64,000 bases of DNA from Anaerolineales bacterium. Its GTDB lineage: Bacteria > Chloroflexota > Anaerolineae > 4572-78 > J111. The stretch covers positions 1,178,001 through 1,242,000 of the forward strand of contig JABTUW010000003.1 in assembly GCA_015075185.1 (NCBI GenBank), given 5' to 3'. This document shows, piece by piece, positions 25,592 through 34,166 of the stretch (within the stretch, counting starts at the first letter, position 1; every line of letters starts with the position of its first letter). The notes under the pieces are model-generated. The model searched no databases. It had not been told where the DNA came from and saw only the letters and a list, made by a program, of their open reading frames with translations. The position numbers and the translations under genes are program-made.

Positions 25592-25687
25592 GAAAATCAT
25601 CCTTCGATACGGGCTTAATGCCCTACTCAGGATGATTTTCGCACCCTGAGTAGCCTTGAACATAGTGAAAGGCGTATCGAAGGGTGC
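25592..25687. repeat. Dispersed intergenic palindromic repeat, two head-to-head copies
   Basis: GAAAATCATCC (25592-25602) pairs with GGATGATTTTC (25630-25640), and GCACCCT (25641-25647) pairs with AGGGTGC (25681-25687). The first unit runs from CCTTCGATAC to ACTCAGGATG; the second is the same unit inverted (ACCCTGAGTAG to GTATCGAAGGGTGC). A third copy is at 4903-4944. It separates the operon end from the surface-protein cluster. Confidence 0.7.
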
Positions 25688-25713
25688 GATTAAGAAAACT
25701 TCAAACCCAGGTC

Positions 25714-26646
25714 TTACCAATTCTTGCGCCAATTGGCGGTGACGATGGATTTGTCGTAAGTCACCTCAACCTCAATCGGCTCCGAGAGGATACCGGTGGC
25801 GGTGCGCTGGTCGTTGGTAGTCACGATAGTCAGAACCCATTTACAGGGGACCGGCTTGGTCGCCAGGGTGAGATCATAAAAACCGGGCGGCCAAAAGGCT
25901 CCCTCGCCATTCAGCCCGCCGACCGGCCCGGACGGGTTGGAGATGGCGGAGAAACCGCCGCAACTGGCCTGGACGTAGACCCCGTTGACCGGGTTGCCGG
26001 CGGCATCGGTGATATTGCCCAGAAAACGAGTCAGGCCATAGTTGGTGTCGGCGTACCAGCCGGTCGGCTCGAACTGGTACTTGGGCTTCTCCGGGGTAGG
26101 CGTCGCCGCCGGGGTTGGAGTGGCCGGCGGCGGCGGAGCAACGACCACCGGCACATTGGCCGTGTTGCTGGCCTGCACCACCGAATTGGCCACCCAGCCG
26201 CTCGCTCCATCGGCGTTGCTGATCTGCCACCACGAAGCTTCGTTGTTGCGCCCCGTAATCGGCACCACCAGATTCGGCGGCAGCGCGGCGACAACCGGGT
26301 AATTTGTGCCGGGGCCGGAACGGATGTTGACCGTATTGGCGGCGACCAACTGCGGTCCTGGAGTCGGCGTTGGGGTCGGCGTGGGCGGCACGGGCGTGGG
26401 TGTGTCCGGGAGGGGGGTTAGGCTGGGGACAAGCGTAGGAGTCGCGGTGGCCGTAGGAGATGGGGTGGCGGTAGGAATGATGACCACCGCCGTCGGCGGG
26501 ACCGGGGTAAAGGTGGGCGCGGGCGTCCGGGTGATCTGGGAAGCTTCGCTGCGCACCCGGAAAAGCCAGGCGAACAGGGCGGTCGCCGCCAGGTAAAGGA
26601 CGAGAATCAACAAAACCATCAGGCTGAGATAGCGAACTTTTTGCAT
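25714..26646 (-). CDS. Membrane-anchored SH3b-domain surface protein with Thr/Pro stalk
   Basis: A 310-residue exported protein. An N-terminal transmembrane anchor (about 8-30) is followed by a Thr/Pro-rich stalk of some 60 residues, an SH3b domain beginning 'VNIRSGPGTNYPVVA' (about 108-165), a second short Pro/Thr linker, and a C-terminal domain starting 'KYQFEPTGWYAD'. SH3b domains often bind peptidoglycan or other wall polymers. The C-terminal domain is shared with the lipoprotein at 31305-32369 (same 'KYQF.PTGW' opening and 'NPVNG/NLVNG' turn), so the two are paralogues. No catalytic motif is seen. Confidence 0.85.
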   Translation of the reverse strand: MQKVRYLSLMVLLILVLYLAATALFAWLFRVRSEASQITRTPAPTFTPVPPTAVVIIPTATPSPTATATPTLVPSLTPLPDTPTPVPPTPTPTPTPGPQLVAANTVNIRSGPGTNYPVVAALPPNLVVPITGRNNEASWWQISNADGASGWVANSVVQASNTANVPVVVAPPPPATPTPAATPTPEKPKYQFEPTGWYADTNYGLTRFLGNITDAAGNPVNGVYVQASCGGFSAISNPSGPVGGLNGEGAFWPPGFYDLTLATKPVPCKWVLTIVTTNDQRTATGILSEPIEVEVTYDKSIVTANWRKNW

Positions 26647-26693
26647 TGCTCATGAGTCTAGCCAGTTAGAGCAAAATCGGCAAATGAATCAAA

Positions 26694-26721
26694 AGGAGTC
26701 CAAAGTGTAATTTGGACTCCT
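26694..26721. repeat. Perfect 11-base inverted repeat
   Basis: AGGAGTCCAAA (26694-26704) and TTTGGACTCCT (26711-26721) flank a 6-base loop. It is the first of three consecutive stems in the gap before the aminotransferase stop. Confidence 0.7.
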
Positions 26722-26765
26722 GTCTAGAGCAAGTTATACCAGTAGTCTGGTGAAAGGCCATATTC

Positions 26766-26815
26766 GGAGTGCGAAAGCATAACTTTCGCACGTCAAAGCA
26801 CAGCTTTGACACTCC
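26766..26815. repeat. Two-hairpin structure closed by an outer stem (three-way junction)
   Basis: Outer arms GGAGT (26766-26770) and ACTCC (26811-26815) enclose two perfect hairpins: GTGCGAAAG / CTTTCGCAC around CATAA (26769-26791) and GTCAAAGC / GCTTTGAC around ACA (26792-26810). The outer stem and the first hairpin share the bases GT. It lies in a 200-base gap between the SH3b gene start and the aminotransferase stop, on the downstream side of the minus-strand aminotransferase. Confidence 0.65.
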
Positions 26816-26847
26816 TCAATTTACGGCTCTTGAGTCGGCAATTGGTA

Positions 26848-28089
26848 TTAGATTGGAACAGCCTGAGTCACGCCCATTTTTTCGTAAAGAACTCGCCCCA
26901 GCCGGGCGATACCCTCGCGGATGCTGGCGGGTGCGGCGTTGGAGAAGTTCAGGCGCAGGGTGTTCTCGCCGCCACCGTTGGGGAACATGGGCGCTCCGGG
27001 GACAAAGGCGACTTTGGCTGCCAGGGCCGCGGGCAGCAGCTCCGCCGCGTTAACGCCCTCCGGCAGCGTGACCCACAGAAACAGGCCGCCGTCGGGCCGG
27101 GTCCAATGCACTCCCGGCGGAAAATGCTCGGCCAGGGCAGCCAGCATCACCTCGCGCCGCTCCCGGTAAACTTTCTGGATAAGCGGCACGTGCTGCCGCA
27201 AAAAGCCGTCACGGACGGCCTCGTAGGCAATCATCTGGTTAAAGGTGGCCGAATGGAGGTCGGCCCCCTGTTTGGCCTGGACCAATTTTCGGATCACTTC
27301 CACGGGGGCCACAATCCAGGCCAGGCGTAGGCCGGGAACCAGGGTTTTGGAAAACGTGCTCAGGTAAATCACGTGACCTCCATAAGCACCCGTGCCATTG
27401 GTCGAGGCGGGACCGGCCAGCGCCAGCAAGCTCGGCAGGGAATCGCCCTCAAAGCGAAGTTGGCCGTAGGCGTCATCCTCAATGATGGGGACGCCGTAAC
27501 GACCGGTCAATTCCACCAGGCGCTGGCGGCGTTCCAGGGTTAATGTTACCCCGGTGGGGTTTTGAAATGTGGGCAGACTGTAAATCAATTTTGGCCCGAC
27601 CCGCAGAGCCGGCTCCAACTCCGCCGTGAGCATGCCCTGCTCGTCCGCAGGAATCGCCAGATATTCGGCCTCGTAAGCATTCCAGGCCTGGAGCGCGCCC
27701 ATATAGGTCGGCGCTTCGACCACCAGGCGGTCACCGGAGTTGATGAAGATTTTGCCCAGCAGGTCAAGGGCCTGCTGCGAGCCAGAGGTAATGAGAATAT
27801 TTTCGGGCGAGACGGCCAGGCCGGAGGTGGACGTGTCGTTAGCCAGCCACTCGCGCAAAGGGCGATAGCCCTCGGTGGTGCTGTATTGCAACGCCTGGGG
27901 GCCAAAATCACGCAGCACCCGATCGGCGGCTACGGCCATTTCCTCCACCGGAAACAGGTCAGGTGCGGGCAGTCCGCCGGCAAATGAGATCATGTCCGGC
28001 TGCTCGGTCACTTTGAGCAGTTCGCGAATGGCCGAACTGGTCATGCGCTGGGTTCGCTGAGCATAACGATGAGTCCAAGAGATGGGCAT
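26848..28089 (-). CDS. PLP-dependent aminotransferase, class I/II (2-aminoadipate / MocR-enzyme type)
   Basis: A 413-residue cytoplasmic fold-type I transaminase. Marks include 'MISFAGGLPAPDLFP' at the N-terminus, 'ALQYSTTEGYRPLREWLA', 'LITSGSQQALDLLGKIF', 'PTFQNPTGVTL', 'IEDDAYGQLRF', and the PLP lysine in 'STFSKTLVPGLRLAWI'. This set fits the 2-aminoadipate / aromatic aminotransferase group related to MocR enzyme domains; no GntR HTH is attached. An AGGAG site precedes the ATG. The gene stands alone between two repeat elements. Exact substrate is not clear. Confidence 0.9.
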   Translation of the reverse strand: MPISWTHRYAQRTQRMTSSAIRELLKVTEQPDMISFAGGLPAPDLFPVEEMAVAADRVLRDFGPQALQYSTTEGYRPLREWLANDTSTSGLAVSPENILITSGSQQALDLLGKIFINSGDRLVVEAPTYMGALQAWNAYEAEYLAIPADEQGMLTAELEPALRVGPKLIYSLPTFQNPTGVTLTLERRQRLVELTGRYGVPIIEDDAYGQLRFEGDSLPSLLALAGPASTNGTGAYGGHVIYLSTFSKTLVPGLRLAWIVAPVEVIRKLVQAKQGADLHSATFNQMIAYEAVRDGFLRQHVPLIQKVYRERREVMLAALAEHFPPGVHWTRPDGGLFLWVTLPEGVNAAELLPAALAAKVAFVPGAPMFPNGGGENTLRLNFSNAAPASIREGIARLGRVLYEKMGVTQAVPI

Positions 28090-28125
28090 AGTTGAAGTCT
28101 CCTAAAAATGAAAGATTGGCGGACC

Positions 28126-28181
28126 GGAAGGCTGGAAGGCTGGCATTTTTTTCCAGCCCTCCAAACCTCCGAGCCTTCCAG
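28126..28181. repeat. Dispersed GGAAGGCTGG-type repeat, copy 1
   Basis: Outer arms GGAAGGCT (28126-28133) and AGCCTTCC (28172-28179), inner arms GGCTGG and CCAGCC, with a T-run at the centre. It is clearly related to 52328-52382 by the shared GGCTGGAAG, TTTTTTCCA, TCCAAAC and GCCTTCC blocks. Confidence 0.7.
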
Positions 28182-28259
28182 TCATATTAACATCAGTGAG
28201 ATTATTTGAGTATAGCCAATTAACTCAGGCCGCGTGAGGCCAATCCGGCTACTTCAGCT

Positions 28260-29168
28260 TTACATGACCAGCCAGAGCAAAACCGTCAGGGTGGCGATAC
28301 TGGCCAGAGTGCTGACAAAAACGACGGCAGCCGTAAACTCAGCGTCGGCCCCGAATTCGGAGGCGAGGATGCTGCTGATGACGGCGGTCGGCAGGCTGGC
28401 CTGAACGATCACGACCTGACCGGTGATGCCCGACAGCCCCAACAAGGCTGCTAAAGGAAAAGCCACGAGCGGAGCGACGACCAAACGGGCGGCAGTGGCC
28501 AGAGCAATCGGTTTCCAGCGTCCCCTGATCGAAACACGGGCCAGTTGCAGCCCCAGGACGACCAGCATCGCCGGGACGGCTGCCTGCCCTAAGAGGGTAA
28601 TCGCTCGTTCAAGCGGCAGGGGCAGGGTAAAGTAGCCGAAGTTGATGACCAACCCCAGGGCCGTAGCATAGGGCAGCGGCACCGTAACCATGTTGAACAA
28701 CGAGCGCTTGATTGAAGCTGTGCCGCGGGAGGCTAGAAAAACGCCCAGTGTGTTGGCCAGAATCGCAGTGATGACAAAGAAAACCACCGCTCGCTGCAAA
28801 CCGGTCTGGCCAAAGGCAAACTCGCTGAGGGGCAGGCCGTAGTTCCCGGCATTGATCACCACCACACTGAGCATAAAGGCGCTCTCGAGCTGGCGGTCAA
28901 AACGGAATAATCGAGCCAGCAGCCAGCTAATCAAGGCCATCAGCATGTAAAAAAGCACAATCATCAAAGCAATTAAGCCAATTTCGTTGGCTCGCAAGTC
29001 GGATTTGGCGATGCTGCCGATGATTAAAAACGGGCTAAAGAGGTAGAAAATGACCCGTGATAAAACCCGTGGGTCGAGGGAAAAACGGTACCCCACCAAA
29101 ACGGCCAGGCCCACAATAATGAAGATAGGGGCAATGATATTGTAGATGATGTTCAGGACGGATAACAT
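28260..29168 (-). CDS. AEC-family transporter (auxin efflux carrier fold)
   Basis: A 302-residue inner-membrane carrier with about ten hydrophobic helices. Family marks include 'IIAPIFIIVGLAVLVGY' at the start, 'VINAGNYGLPLSEFAFG' (the conserved Asn-x-Gly-x-x-Gly-x-Pro of AEC helix 4), and 'GLQLARVSIRG', with 'QASLPTAVISSILASEFG' near the end matching the second Asn/Pro crossover region. AEC members move organic anions such as malate or other weak acids; the substrate is not visible. No strong ribosome site is seen before the ATG at 29168. Confidence 0.85.
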   Translation of the reverse strand: MLSVLNIIYNIIAPIFIIVGLAVLVGYRFSLDPRVLSRVIFYLFSPFLIIGSIAKSDLRANEIGLIALMIVLFYMLMALISWLLARLFRFDRQLESAFMLSVVVINAGNYGLPLSEFAFGQTGLQRAVVFFVITAILANTLGVFLASRGTASIKRSLFNMVTVPLPYATALGLVINFGYFTLPLPLERAITLLGQAAVPAMLVVLGLQLARVSIRGRWKPIALATAARLVVAPLVAFPLAALLGLSGITGQVVIVQASLPTAVISSILASEFGADAEFTAAVVFVSTLASIATLTVLLWLVM

Positions 29169-29215
29169 ATTGGGAAAAGGAACTCATTGGAACTTGAAGG
29201 AACTTTTATCGGGAT

Positions 29216-31282
29216 TTACGGCGAAAGTTTGTACTCGTAGCTGGCCGGCTGGGTGGTGACAGGGGTTAAGCCGCTGATCATGAGGACAGCCCGGTCGAGG
29301 GTTGTGCCAAGACCTTCAAGGGTCAAGACGCCGTGATTATCCACATCCAGCGGAATTTGCCGCAAGTTAACCGTGTCGCCCATTTCCAGCACCTGGACTA
29401 AAAAGTGCTGGGGCAAAATATTATCCATGCGCACAAAACCTTCGGCCTGCCAGCCGTTGGGGCCGCTTTCGACATCGTCGTAAAAATCAATTTCAGGAAT
29501 TCTGATATCGTCAAGAGTCCAGCCGGAACGGTTAACCGCATCATCGGTGACATACTCAAAGCGGATCACCACTTCCTGGCCGGCGTAGGCAGAAATGTCC
29601 AGGCTTTCGTCCAGCCAGGCCGGCCCCTCGCCCGCTAAGCCGGTGTAACCGGGGCCGTAAGCGTTACCGCTGGGATTAGTCGTAATGCTGTGCGGCGCCT
29701 GTAGAATGGTCCAGGTCTCCCCGCCATCCGACGAGATTTCGACATAGCCGTAATCCCAGTCGGTTTCAATATCATACCAGGTTGCGTAATTGAGCGTCGC
29801 CGAGCTAACATGGCGTAGATCAAAAGCACGGGTCAGGCGGGTGTTGCTGTCATCCCCCCGCAAACTGTACCACTGATATTGGCCGCTGTAGGCATCGTTG
29901 TTAACCACCTTCACCTCAGTAGCGCCCGTAAAATCAATGGTCACCTTACCCGCGCCGCTCAGTTCAATGTAATCCGTCCCATACTGGTAGACCGTTGTTT
30001 GGCCCTCGGCCGGGTAAACGCTGTGATGTTCGGCAACACCAACCGGCTCCGGTGAAAAGTCTGTATAACCCCAGCGGCCATCGCCAATAGTCGCATCATT
30101 CAAATAATTGGCTACCACAAAATCGGCAAACACTTCATTGAATTGTTCGCGCTGGCCATGCTCGGCCAAAACCGCGTTAAAGCCCGCTATCCCATTGTTG
30201 GGGTTAGCCACCACTGCCTGGGTCATCTCTTCGCCGTAGCGCTGTAAAAAGTAGGCCATAAAGCGAAAACTGCCGCCATAATTGACCACGGCAGCGCTGG
30301 GCGGGCTGGCCCAACTGGTCAACTGGGTATCCGTCGCGCCGGAAAAAATATTGGAAAAACTGCTTGGCCCATAACCGTTGATAAAAGCCGCCAGTTCGCT
30401 CATGCCTTCGTTGACCCAGGCATCCTCGTTACGATCCTGGGCAAAATGAATCATATGCTGAAATTCGTGAGCCAGAACACTATCAAAATACGCGCTGCCG
30501 GGCGGAACAGACTGGAGATTCATGAAAAACATCTCGCGCTCGTTGCTGTAGGGTTCGGCTAAGCGGGAATATTCGTTGGCGGCATAGAAAAAACCCGCTA
30601 CACCGGGCAGGTCGCCCATAAAAATATGGACACGGACATCGCCGTCAACGCCGGGCGACCACTCGCTGCCAAAAAAAGCGCGATTGGTGGGGTAGGTGTG
30701 CTTTTCAAACTGCTCGGCGGAGCGCTGCAAATCGGCTTCGAGCACGTTGTAGCCGTCGGCAACCCACCAATAGGAATGAGCCGTGATATAGCGCAGGGTA
30801 GCCTTGGCTTGAAATACCCGGGGTGGGGTTTGGCTGCTATCCGTGACCCAGAAAGTGTCGCTATCGCCTAATTGGTAAGGGACAGCCGTCTTTTTTACGA
30901 TTTCCGGGATTTCCCGGCCGGCATGTTTGAGGCGCATGGCCAGCAGCCGCTGGTCTCGGGCGGGCAGGATAGTTTCCAGGAGAAGTTGTTCGGTGGCCGG
31001 TTGCAGAGGACTGGCCTGACCCGTGGTACCGATTCCGGCTGCCGTTGGTTCAATCTGCGGAGCAACCAGGGGTGTTGAGGTTGGGGTCGGGGTATTGGAA
31101 ACAGCCGTTGGGCTAAGGGTAAGGGTGGGAACAATGGTAGGCGTCGCCGGAGACGTGGTGGCGGCAGCAGGGACATTCGCTAGTCGAGCAACTCGAGGCG
31201 CTCCCAGGAGAATAGCCGCCAGGCAAAATAAAAGAGTTACTGCAAGCAGGCTACCCGTAATAAAGGTGGTTTTTTGAGACAA
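29216..31282 (-). CDS. Exported zinc metalloprotease, immune-inhibitor-A-like
   Basis: A 688-residue secreted or membrane-anchored protein. The TTG at 31282 with a GGAG site is the likely start. An N-terminal hydrophobic helix (about 8-28) is followed by a Thr/Pro-rich linker, then a catalytic domain with 'LAHEFQHMIHFAQDRNEDAWVNEGMSELA'-type spacing: zinc ligands in HEFQH and the third ligand Glu in NEGMSE, a gluzincin arrangement (key residues near 296-320). The C-terminal part has a MAM/laminin-G-like domain ('SGWTLDDIRIPEIDFYDD'). Related M6-like peptidases degrade host or environmental proteins. It sits among surface proteins but in its own unit. Confidence 0.85.
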   Translation of the reverse strand: MSQKTTFITGSLLAVTLLFCLAAILLGAPRVARLANVPAAATTSPATPTIVPTLTLSPTAVSNTPTPTSTPLVAPQIEPTAAGIGTTGQASPLQPATEQLLLETILPARDQRLLAMRLKHAGREIPEIVKKTAVPYQLGDSDTFWVTDSSQTPPRVFQAKATLRYITAHSYWWVADGYNVLEADLQRSAEQFEKHTYPTNRAFFGSEWSPGVDGDVRVHIFMGDLPGVAGFFYAANEYSRLAEPYSNEREMFFMNLQSVPPGSAYFDSVLAHEFQHMIHFAQDRNEDAWVNEGMSELAAFINGYGPSSFSNIFSGATDTQLTSWASPPSAAVVNYGGSFRFMAYFLQRYGEEMTQAVVANPNNGIAGFNAVLAEHGQREQFNEVFADFVVANYLNDATIGDGRWGYTDFSPEPVGVAEHHSVYPAEGQTTVYQYGTDYIELSGAGKVTIDFTGATEVKVVNNDAYSGQYQWYSLRGDDSNTRLTRAFDLRHVSSATLNYATWYDIETDWDYGYVEISSDGGETWTILQAPHSITTNPSGNAYGPGYTGLAGEGPAWLDESLDISAYAGQEVVIRFEYVTDDAVNRSGWTLDDIRIPEIDFYDDVESGPNGWQAEGFVRMDNILPQHFLVQVLEMGDTVNLRQIPLDVDNHGVLTLEGLGTTLDRAVLMISGLTPVTTQPASYEYKLSP

Positions 31283-31304
31283 GGGTCTGCTCCTGCAAGA
31301 TCAA

Positions 31305-32369
31305 TCACCGGCGGAAAGCGTCTTTGTACAACCCTTTATCGCAATCCCAGTGGCAAACCCAATCGGCGTTGATAATTGTCTCGTCCGGCCAGTTGACCAT
31401 AATTTTGACATCTTCCGATAGGCGGGTAAATTGCTTGCACTGCGCGTCAAAGCGGGCAAGAAAGTCGGCACAGTCATAGCGGACTACGGTCAAATACCAC
31501 CAGCCGACCCCATTGCCCAAATCTTTATTGGCAATAACCACGTCCCATTCACCGTCACCTTTTTCGGGATAGTGGTGACTGGCCCCACTGGGGTGAGAAA
31601 TTACACTCCACGACCAGTTATCCACCAAAACACTATACCCATTGACCAGGTTGCCCTGTTCATCTCTGATCCGGCCCTTAAAATGGACAATCGCGGCATT
31701 GCCAGAGGCGTGCCAGCCGGTTGGAGTAAATTGATACTTTTTCTCGGGAATGGGGGTTGGCGGGACCTCAGTTGGCACCGGCGTAGCCGTAGGGGGGGGC
31801 GGCGGCGGCGCCTGGGCAATTTCGACCCCTTGGGGGTCGCCGGTCACCTGGACCAACTCGGCGAAGACCCAGCCGGCGCCGTCGGTGCTGGGGTATTCGA
31901 TTTTGAGCCAGGTACCGTCATCATTGCGGCCAAGCACTTTGGTAGATTGTCCGACCTTGCCGGCCCCAACAACCGGATAATTGGTGCCAGGGCCGGAGCG
32001 GACATTCATATTTTGCAGCACCGTCACCATAACGCCCTCAGGTGTTGGCGTGGCCGTTGGTTCAGCCGGTGTAGGCGGCGGCACGGTAGGGGTTGGCAGC
32101 ACCGATTCGGGCTGAGTTACCTCCGCTGCTGGTTGGACCTGGGGGGCGGCTGCTTCGTCAGGTTCAATATTAACCGGCGCAACTTCGACAAATGCCCCTC
32201 CTTCAGCCGTGGGGGTGAAGGTTGGCATCGGTGTCCGCGTGGGGGCAAACTGGGCAGAACTGCTTGACTCCGCCAAGATACTTGACAATTGACAACCTAA
32301 CGAGACCAGGGCCAAAATGATCGGCAGCGCAAAAATGATAATTCGAGAGTTATGATTAGATGCTTTCAT
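31305..32369 (-). CDS. SH3b-domain lipoprotein with Thr/Pro stalk
   Basis: About 354 residues. The start at 32369 ('MKASNHNSRIIIFALP') has a GGAG-type site; the longer frame adds ten residues. The lipobox is 'VSLGC'. A Thr/Pro/Ala-rich stalk leads to an SH3b domain beginning 'MNVRSGPGTNYPVVGAG' (about 128-190), a second Pro-rich linker and a C-terminal domain that opens 'KKYQFTPTGWHASG'. Both the SH3b and C-terminal domains match those of the protein at 25714-26646, so the pair arose by duplication. The Trp- and Cys-rich tail ('WVCHWDCDKG') is unique to this copy. Confidence 0.85.
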   Translation of the reverse strand: MKASNHNSRIIIFALPIILALVSLGCQLSSILAESSSSAQFAPTRTPMPTFTPTAEGGAFVEVAPVNIEPDEAAAPQVQPAAEVTQPESVLPTPTVPPPTPAEPTATPTPEGVMVTVLQNMNVRSGPGTNYPVVGAGKVGQSTKVLGRNDDGTWLKIEYPSTDGAGWVFAELVQVTGDPQGVEIAQAPPPPPPTATPVPTEVPPTPIPEKKYQFTPTGWHASGNAAIVHFKGRIRDEQGNLVNGYSVLVDNWSWSVISHPSGASHHYPEKGDGEWDVVIANKDLGNGVGWWYLTVVRYDCADFLARFDAQCKQFTRLSEDVKIMVNWPDETIINADWVCHWDCDKGLYKDAFRR

Positions 32370-32445
32370 CCCTATCTCTCCAGAACCGGTACTGCTCATT
32401 TGTTGAACACAAGTGAGTATAATCGAATAAAGCTAATTTTCAAGC

Positions 32446-33216
32446 TTATTGCTGCTGCTTGAAAAATTCAAAGTGAACATACTGGCGCGGCTCGGCGCCC
32501 AAATTGACTTCAACTTCCGGTGAAACTTGAACGCCGCCCTCGACGAGTTGAATTTTATAGATCCCTGGCGTATATGGCCGGATCTCCAATTTAGTATTCA
32601 TCCGATGGTTATCCCCGGTACCGGGCATTGTACTGTCCGCCGTACCAGGACCGGATAAATCGCTGAGATAGGTATTCCCATCGGGAGCCAAAGCCTTAAT
32701 TTGAAAATTAGATAACGTTTTAAATTGGCCAGGGCTAATATCCAGTCGAATCCAGCCGGTGATACGCGTTTCACCCGGCGAGCCGGTATCGTGAGTATAG
32801 TAGACAACGTTAAACGGAAAAGCCGGGGTAGGCGTCGCCGCTGGTTCTGCCGGAGAGGGCGTTGCCGTCGGTTCGGCCGGGGGCGGTGGAGCGGCAGCTT
32901 CAACGGCTGCCTGGGCCGGCTCAGACGTGGTAGCCACGGTTGGGGTTGGGGTCGGGGTTGAGGTTGGGGTAAGGGTGGGAGATGGCGTATCGGTTGGGAT
33001 GGGACTGGGGGTAAAGGTAGGGGTCCAATTCGGTGTAAAGGTAAAAGTCGGCTGCGGGGTTTTGAAGGGAGTCGGGGTGGGAGTATTAACCTGGACAATT
33101 AAGCTGCCTACCGAACAACCCAGACTGACCCCCAAGCCAACCAAGCTAAAAACGACCAACAACCAAAGCCCGCTGGCAGAGCGTTGATTGAATCTTTCGG
33201 GATTACTTTTTAACAT
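32446..33216 (-). CDS. Thr/Pro-stalk lipoprotein, paralogue A
   Basis: About 256 residues, function unknown. The start is uncertain: ATG at 33216 is used here, but TTG at 33237 would add seven residues. The lipobox is 'VSLGC'. A long stalk of repeated Thr-Pro follows, and the globular end (about 140-256) opens 'FPFNVVYYTHDTGSPGETRITGW' and closes 'SPEVEVNLGAEPRQYVHFEFF'. That end is the same type as in the neighbouring protein at 33240-34007, whose tail reads 'SPVVALSYSAAPEQWVWDFIIF'. The domain looks beta-rich, perhaps a small binding domain. Confidence 0.75.
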   Translation of the reverse strand: MLKSNPERFNQRSASGLWLLVVFSLVGLGVSLGCSVGSLIVQVNTPTPTPFKTPQPTFTFTPNWTPTFTPSPIPTDTPSPTLTPTSTPTPTPTVATTSEPAQAAVEAAAPPPPAEPTATPSPAEPAATPTPAFPFNVVYYTHDTGSPGETRITGWIRLDISPGQFKTLSNFQIKALAPDGNTYLSDLSGPGTADSTMPGTGDNHRMNTKLEIRPYTPGIYKIQLVEGGVQVSPEVEVNLGAEPRQYVHFEFFKQQQ

Positions 33217-33239
33217 CGCGGCGGTCAAATTGGGCAATT

Positions 33240-34007
33240 TTACTTCTTCTTAAAAATGATGAAATCCCAGACCCACTGCTCCGGGGCCGCACTGTAAGAT
33301 AACGCTACTACCGGCGAAAGTTTCGTCCCTGCTTGATCGGCTAAATATATGTTCCAGGTACCATCGGAAAAGGGGCCGGGTTCAAATTTTACATTGCCCT
33401 GTTTGACATAACCGCAACTCAAGCAATTGGCAGTGCTGTAATTCCACGTAGAAAGCGGGCTTTCCGCATGCAAACCGGATGGGGTTTGGTCACCGACTAT
33501 CTTCAAATCGCCAATAGGGGTGTTGTTCTGATCAACTACCGCCACATAAAGGGTGATACCGTTGTAAGTTGTTTTTTGAAACTCCCGATTCCCCTGCTCG
33601 GCTACGGCAAAAGGAAAGTCCGGCGTCGGGGTATCGGCAGGCGGCGCGGGCGTCGGGGTATCGGCAGGCGGCGCCGGGGGCCGAGTCGGCGGCGGGGGTG
33701 GGGTGTCGGTAGGGGCTGGCGTATCAGTGGGGAGCGGGGTATCTGTAGCCACCGGGGTAGGGGTCTCGGTAGGAATGGGGGTTATCGTCGGCGTGGCTGT
33801 GTTGGTTGGGGTCGGTGTATAGGCCGGGGTCGAGGTAAAGGTAGGCCGGGGTGTGGGCCGCTGCCGGGTCTCTTCAGCATTACCCGCACGTGAGGCCAAA
33901 CTGCCCAGGGTTTCACTGGAACGGATGCGGTCAACAAGACCGCAGCTCAATGAAAAAAAGGCAAACAAAATTAACGCCGCCAAAAAGGGGCGCGAAGTTC
34001 CCTTCAT
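33240..34007 (-). CDS. Thr/Pro-stalk lipoprotein, paralogue B
   Basis: About 255 residues, function unknown. The long frame begins at 34160, but the ATG at 34007 ('MKGTSRPFLAALILFAFF') has a GGAAG site at good distance and places a lipobox 'SLSC' at the right depth, so this start is chosen. A Thr/Pro/Ala stalk with several 'PTDTP' and 'PADTPTP' units is followed by a beta-rich domain ('FPFAVAEQGNREFQKTTYNG' onward) related to the next gene's. Two Cys in 'NCLSCGY' could form a disulfide outside the cell. Its stop lies close to the start of paralogue A. Confidence 0.75.
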   Translation of the reverse strand: MKGTSRPFLAALILFAFFSLSCGLVDRIRSSETLGSLASRAGNAEETRQRPTPRPTFTSTPAYTPTPTNTATPTITPIPTETPTPVATDTPLPTDTPAPTDTPPPPPTRPPAPPADTPTPAPPADTPTPDFPFAVAEQGNREFQKTTYNGITLYVAVVDQNNTPIGDLKIVGDQTPSGLHAESPLSTWNYSTANCLSCGYVKQGNVKFEPGPFSDGTWNIYLADQAGTKLSPVVALSYSAAPEQWVWDFIIFKKK

Positions 34008-34166
34008 AAAGATCATCTTCCTTCCTTCAGCATTCAAACAAAGATTGATTATAAGCGTGGTGGGAAAAGCTGGCAAAAAAGGAAGCGCAAGAAGATAGGG
34101 AGCGAGAAGTCTATAGCCGGTGAGACGAAGAAAAGAGCAGTTATCTTCTGTCTCCTTCACACCACC

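Noticed and set aside
25684..26421. Plus-strand frame opposite the SH3b protein
   Set aside because: It is an Arg/Gly-rich shadow of the Thr/Pro-rich stalk coding strand.
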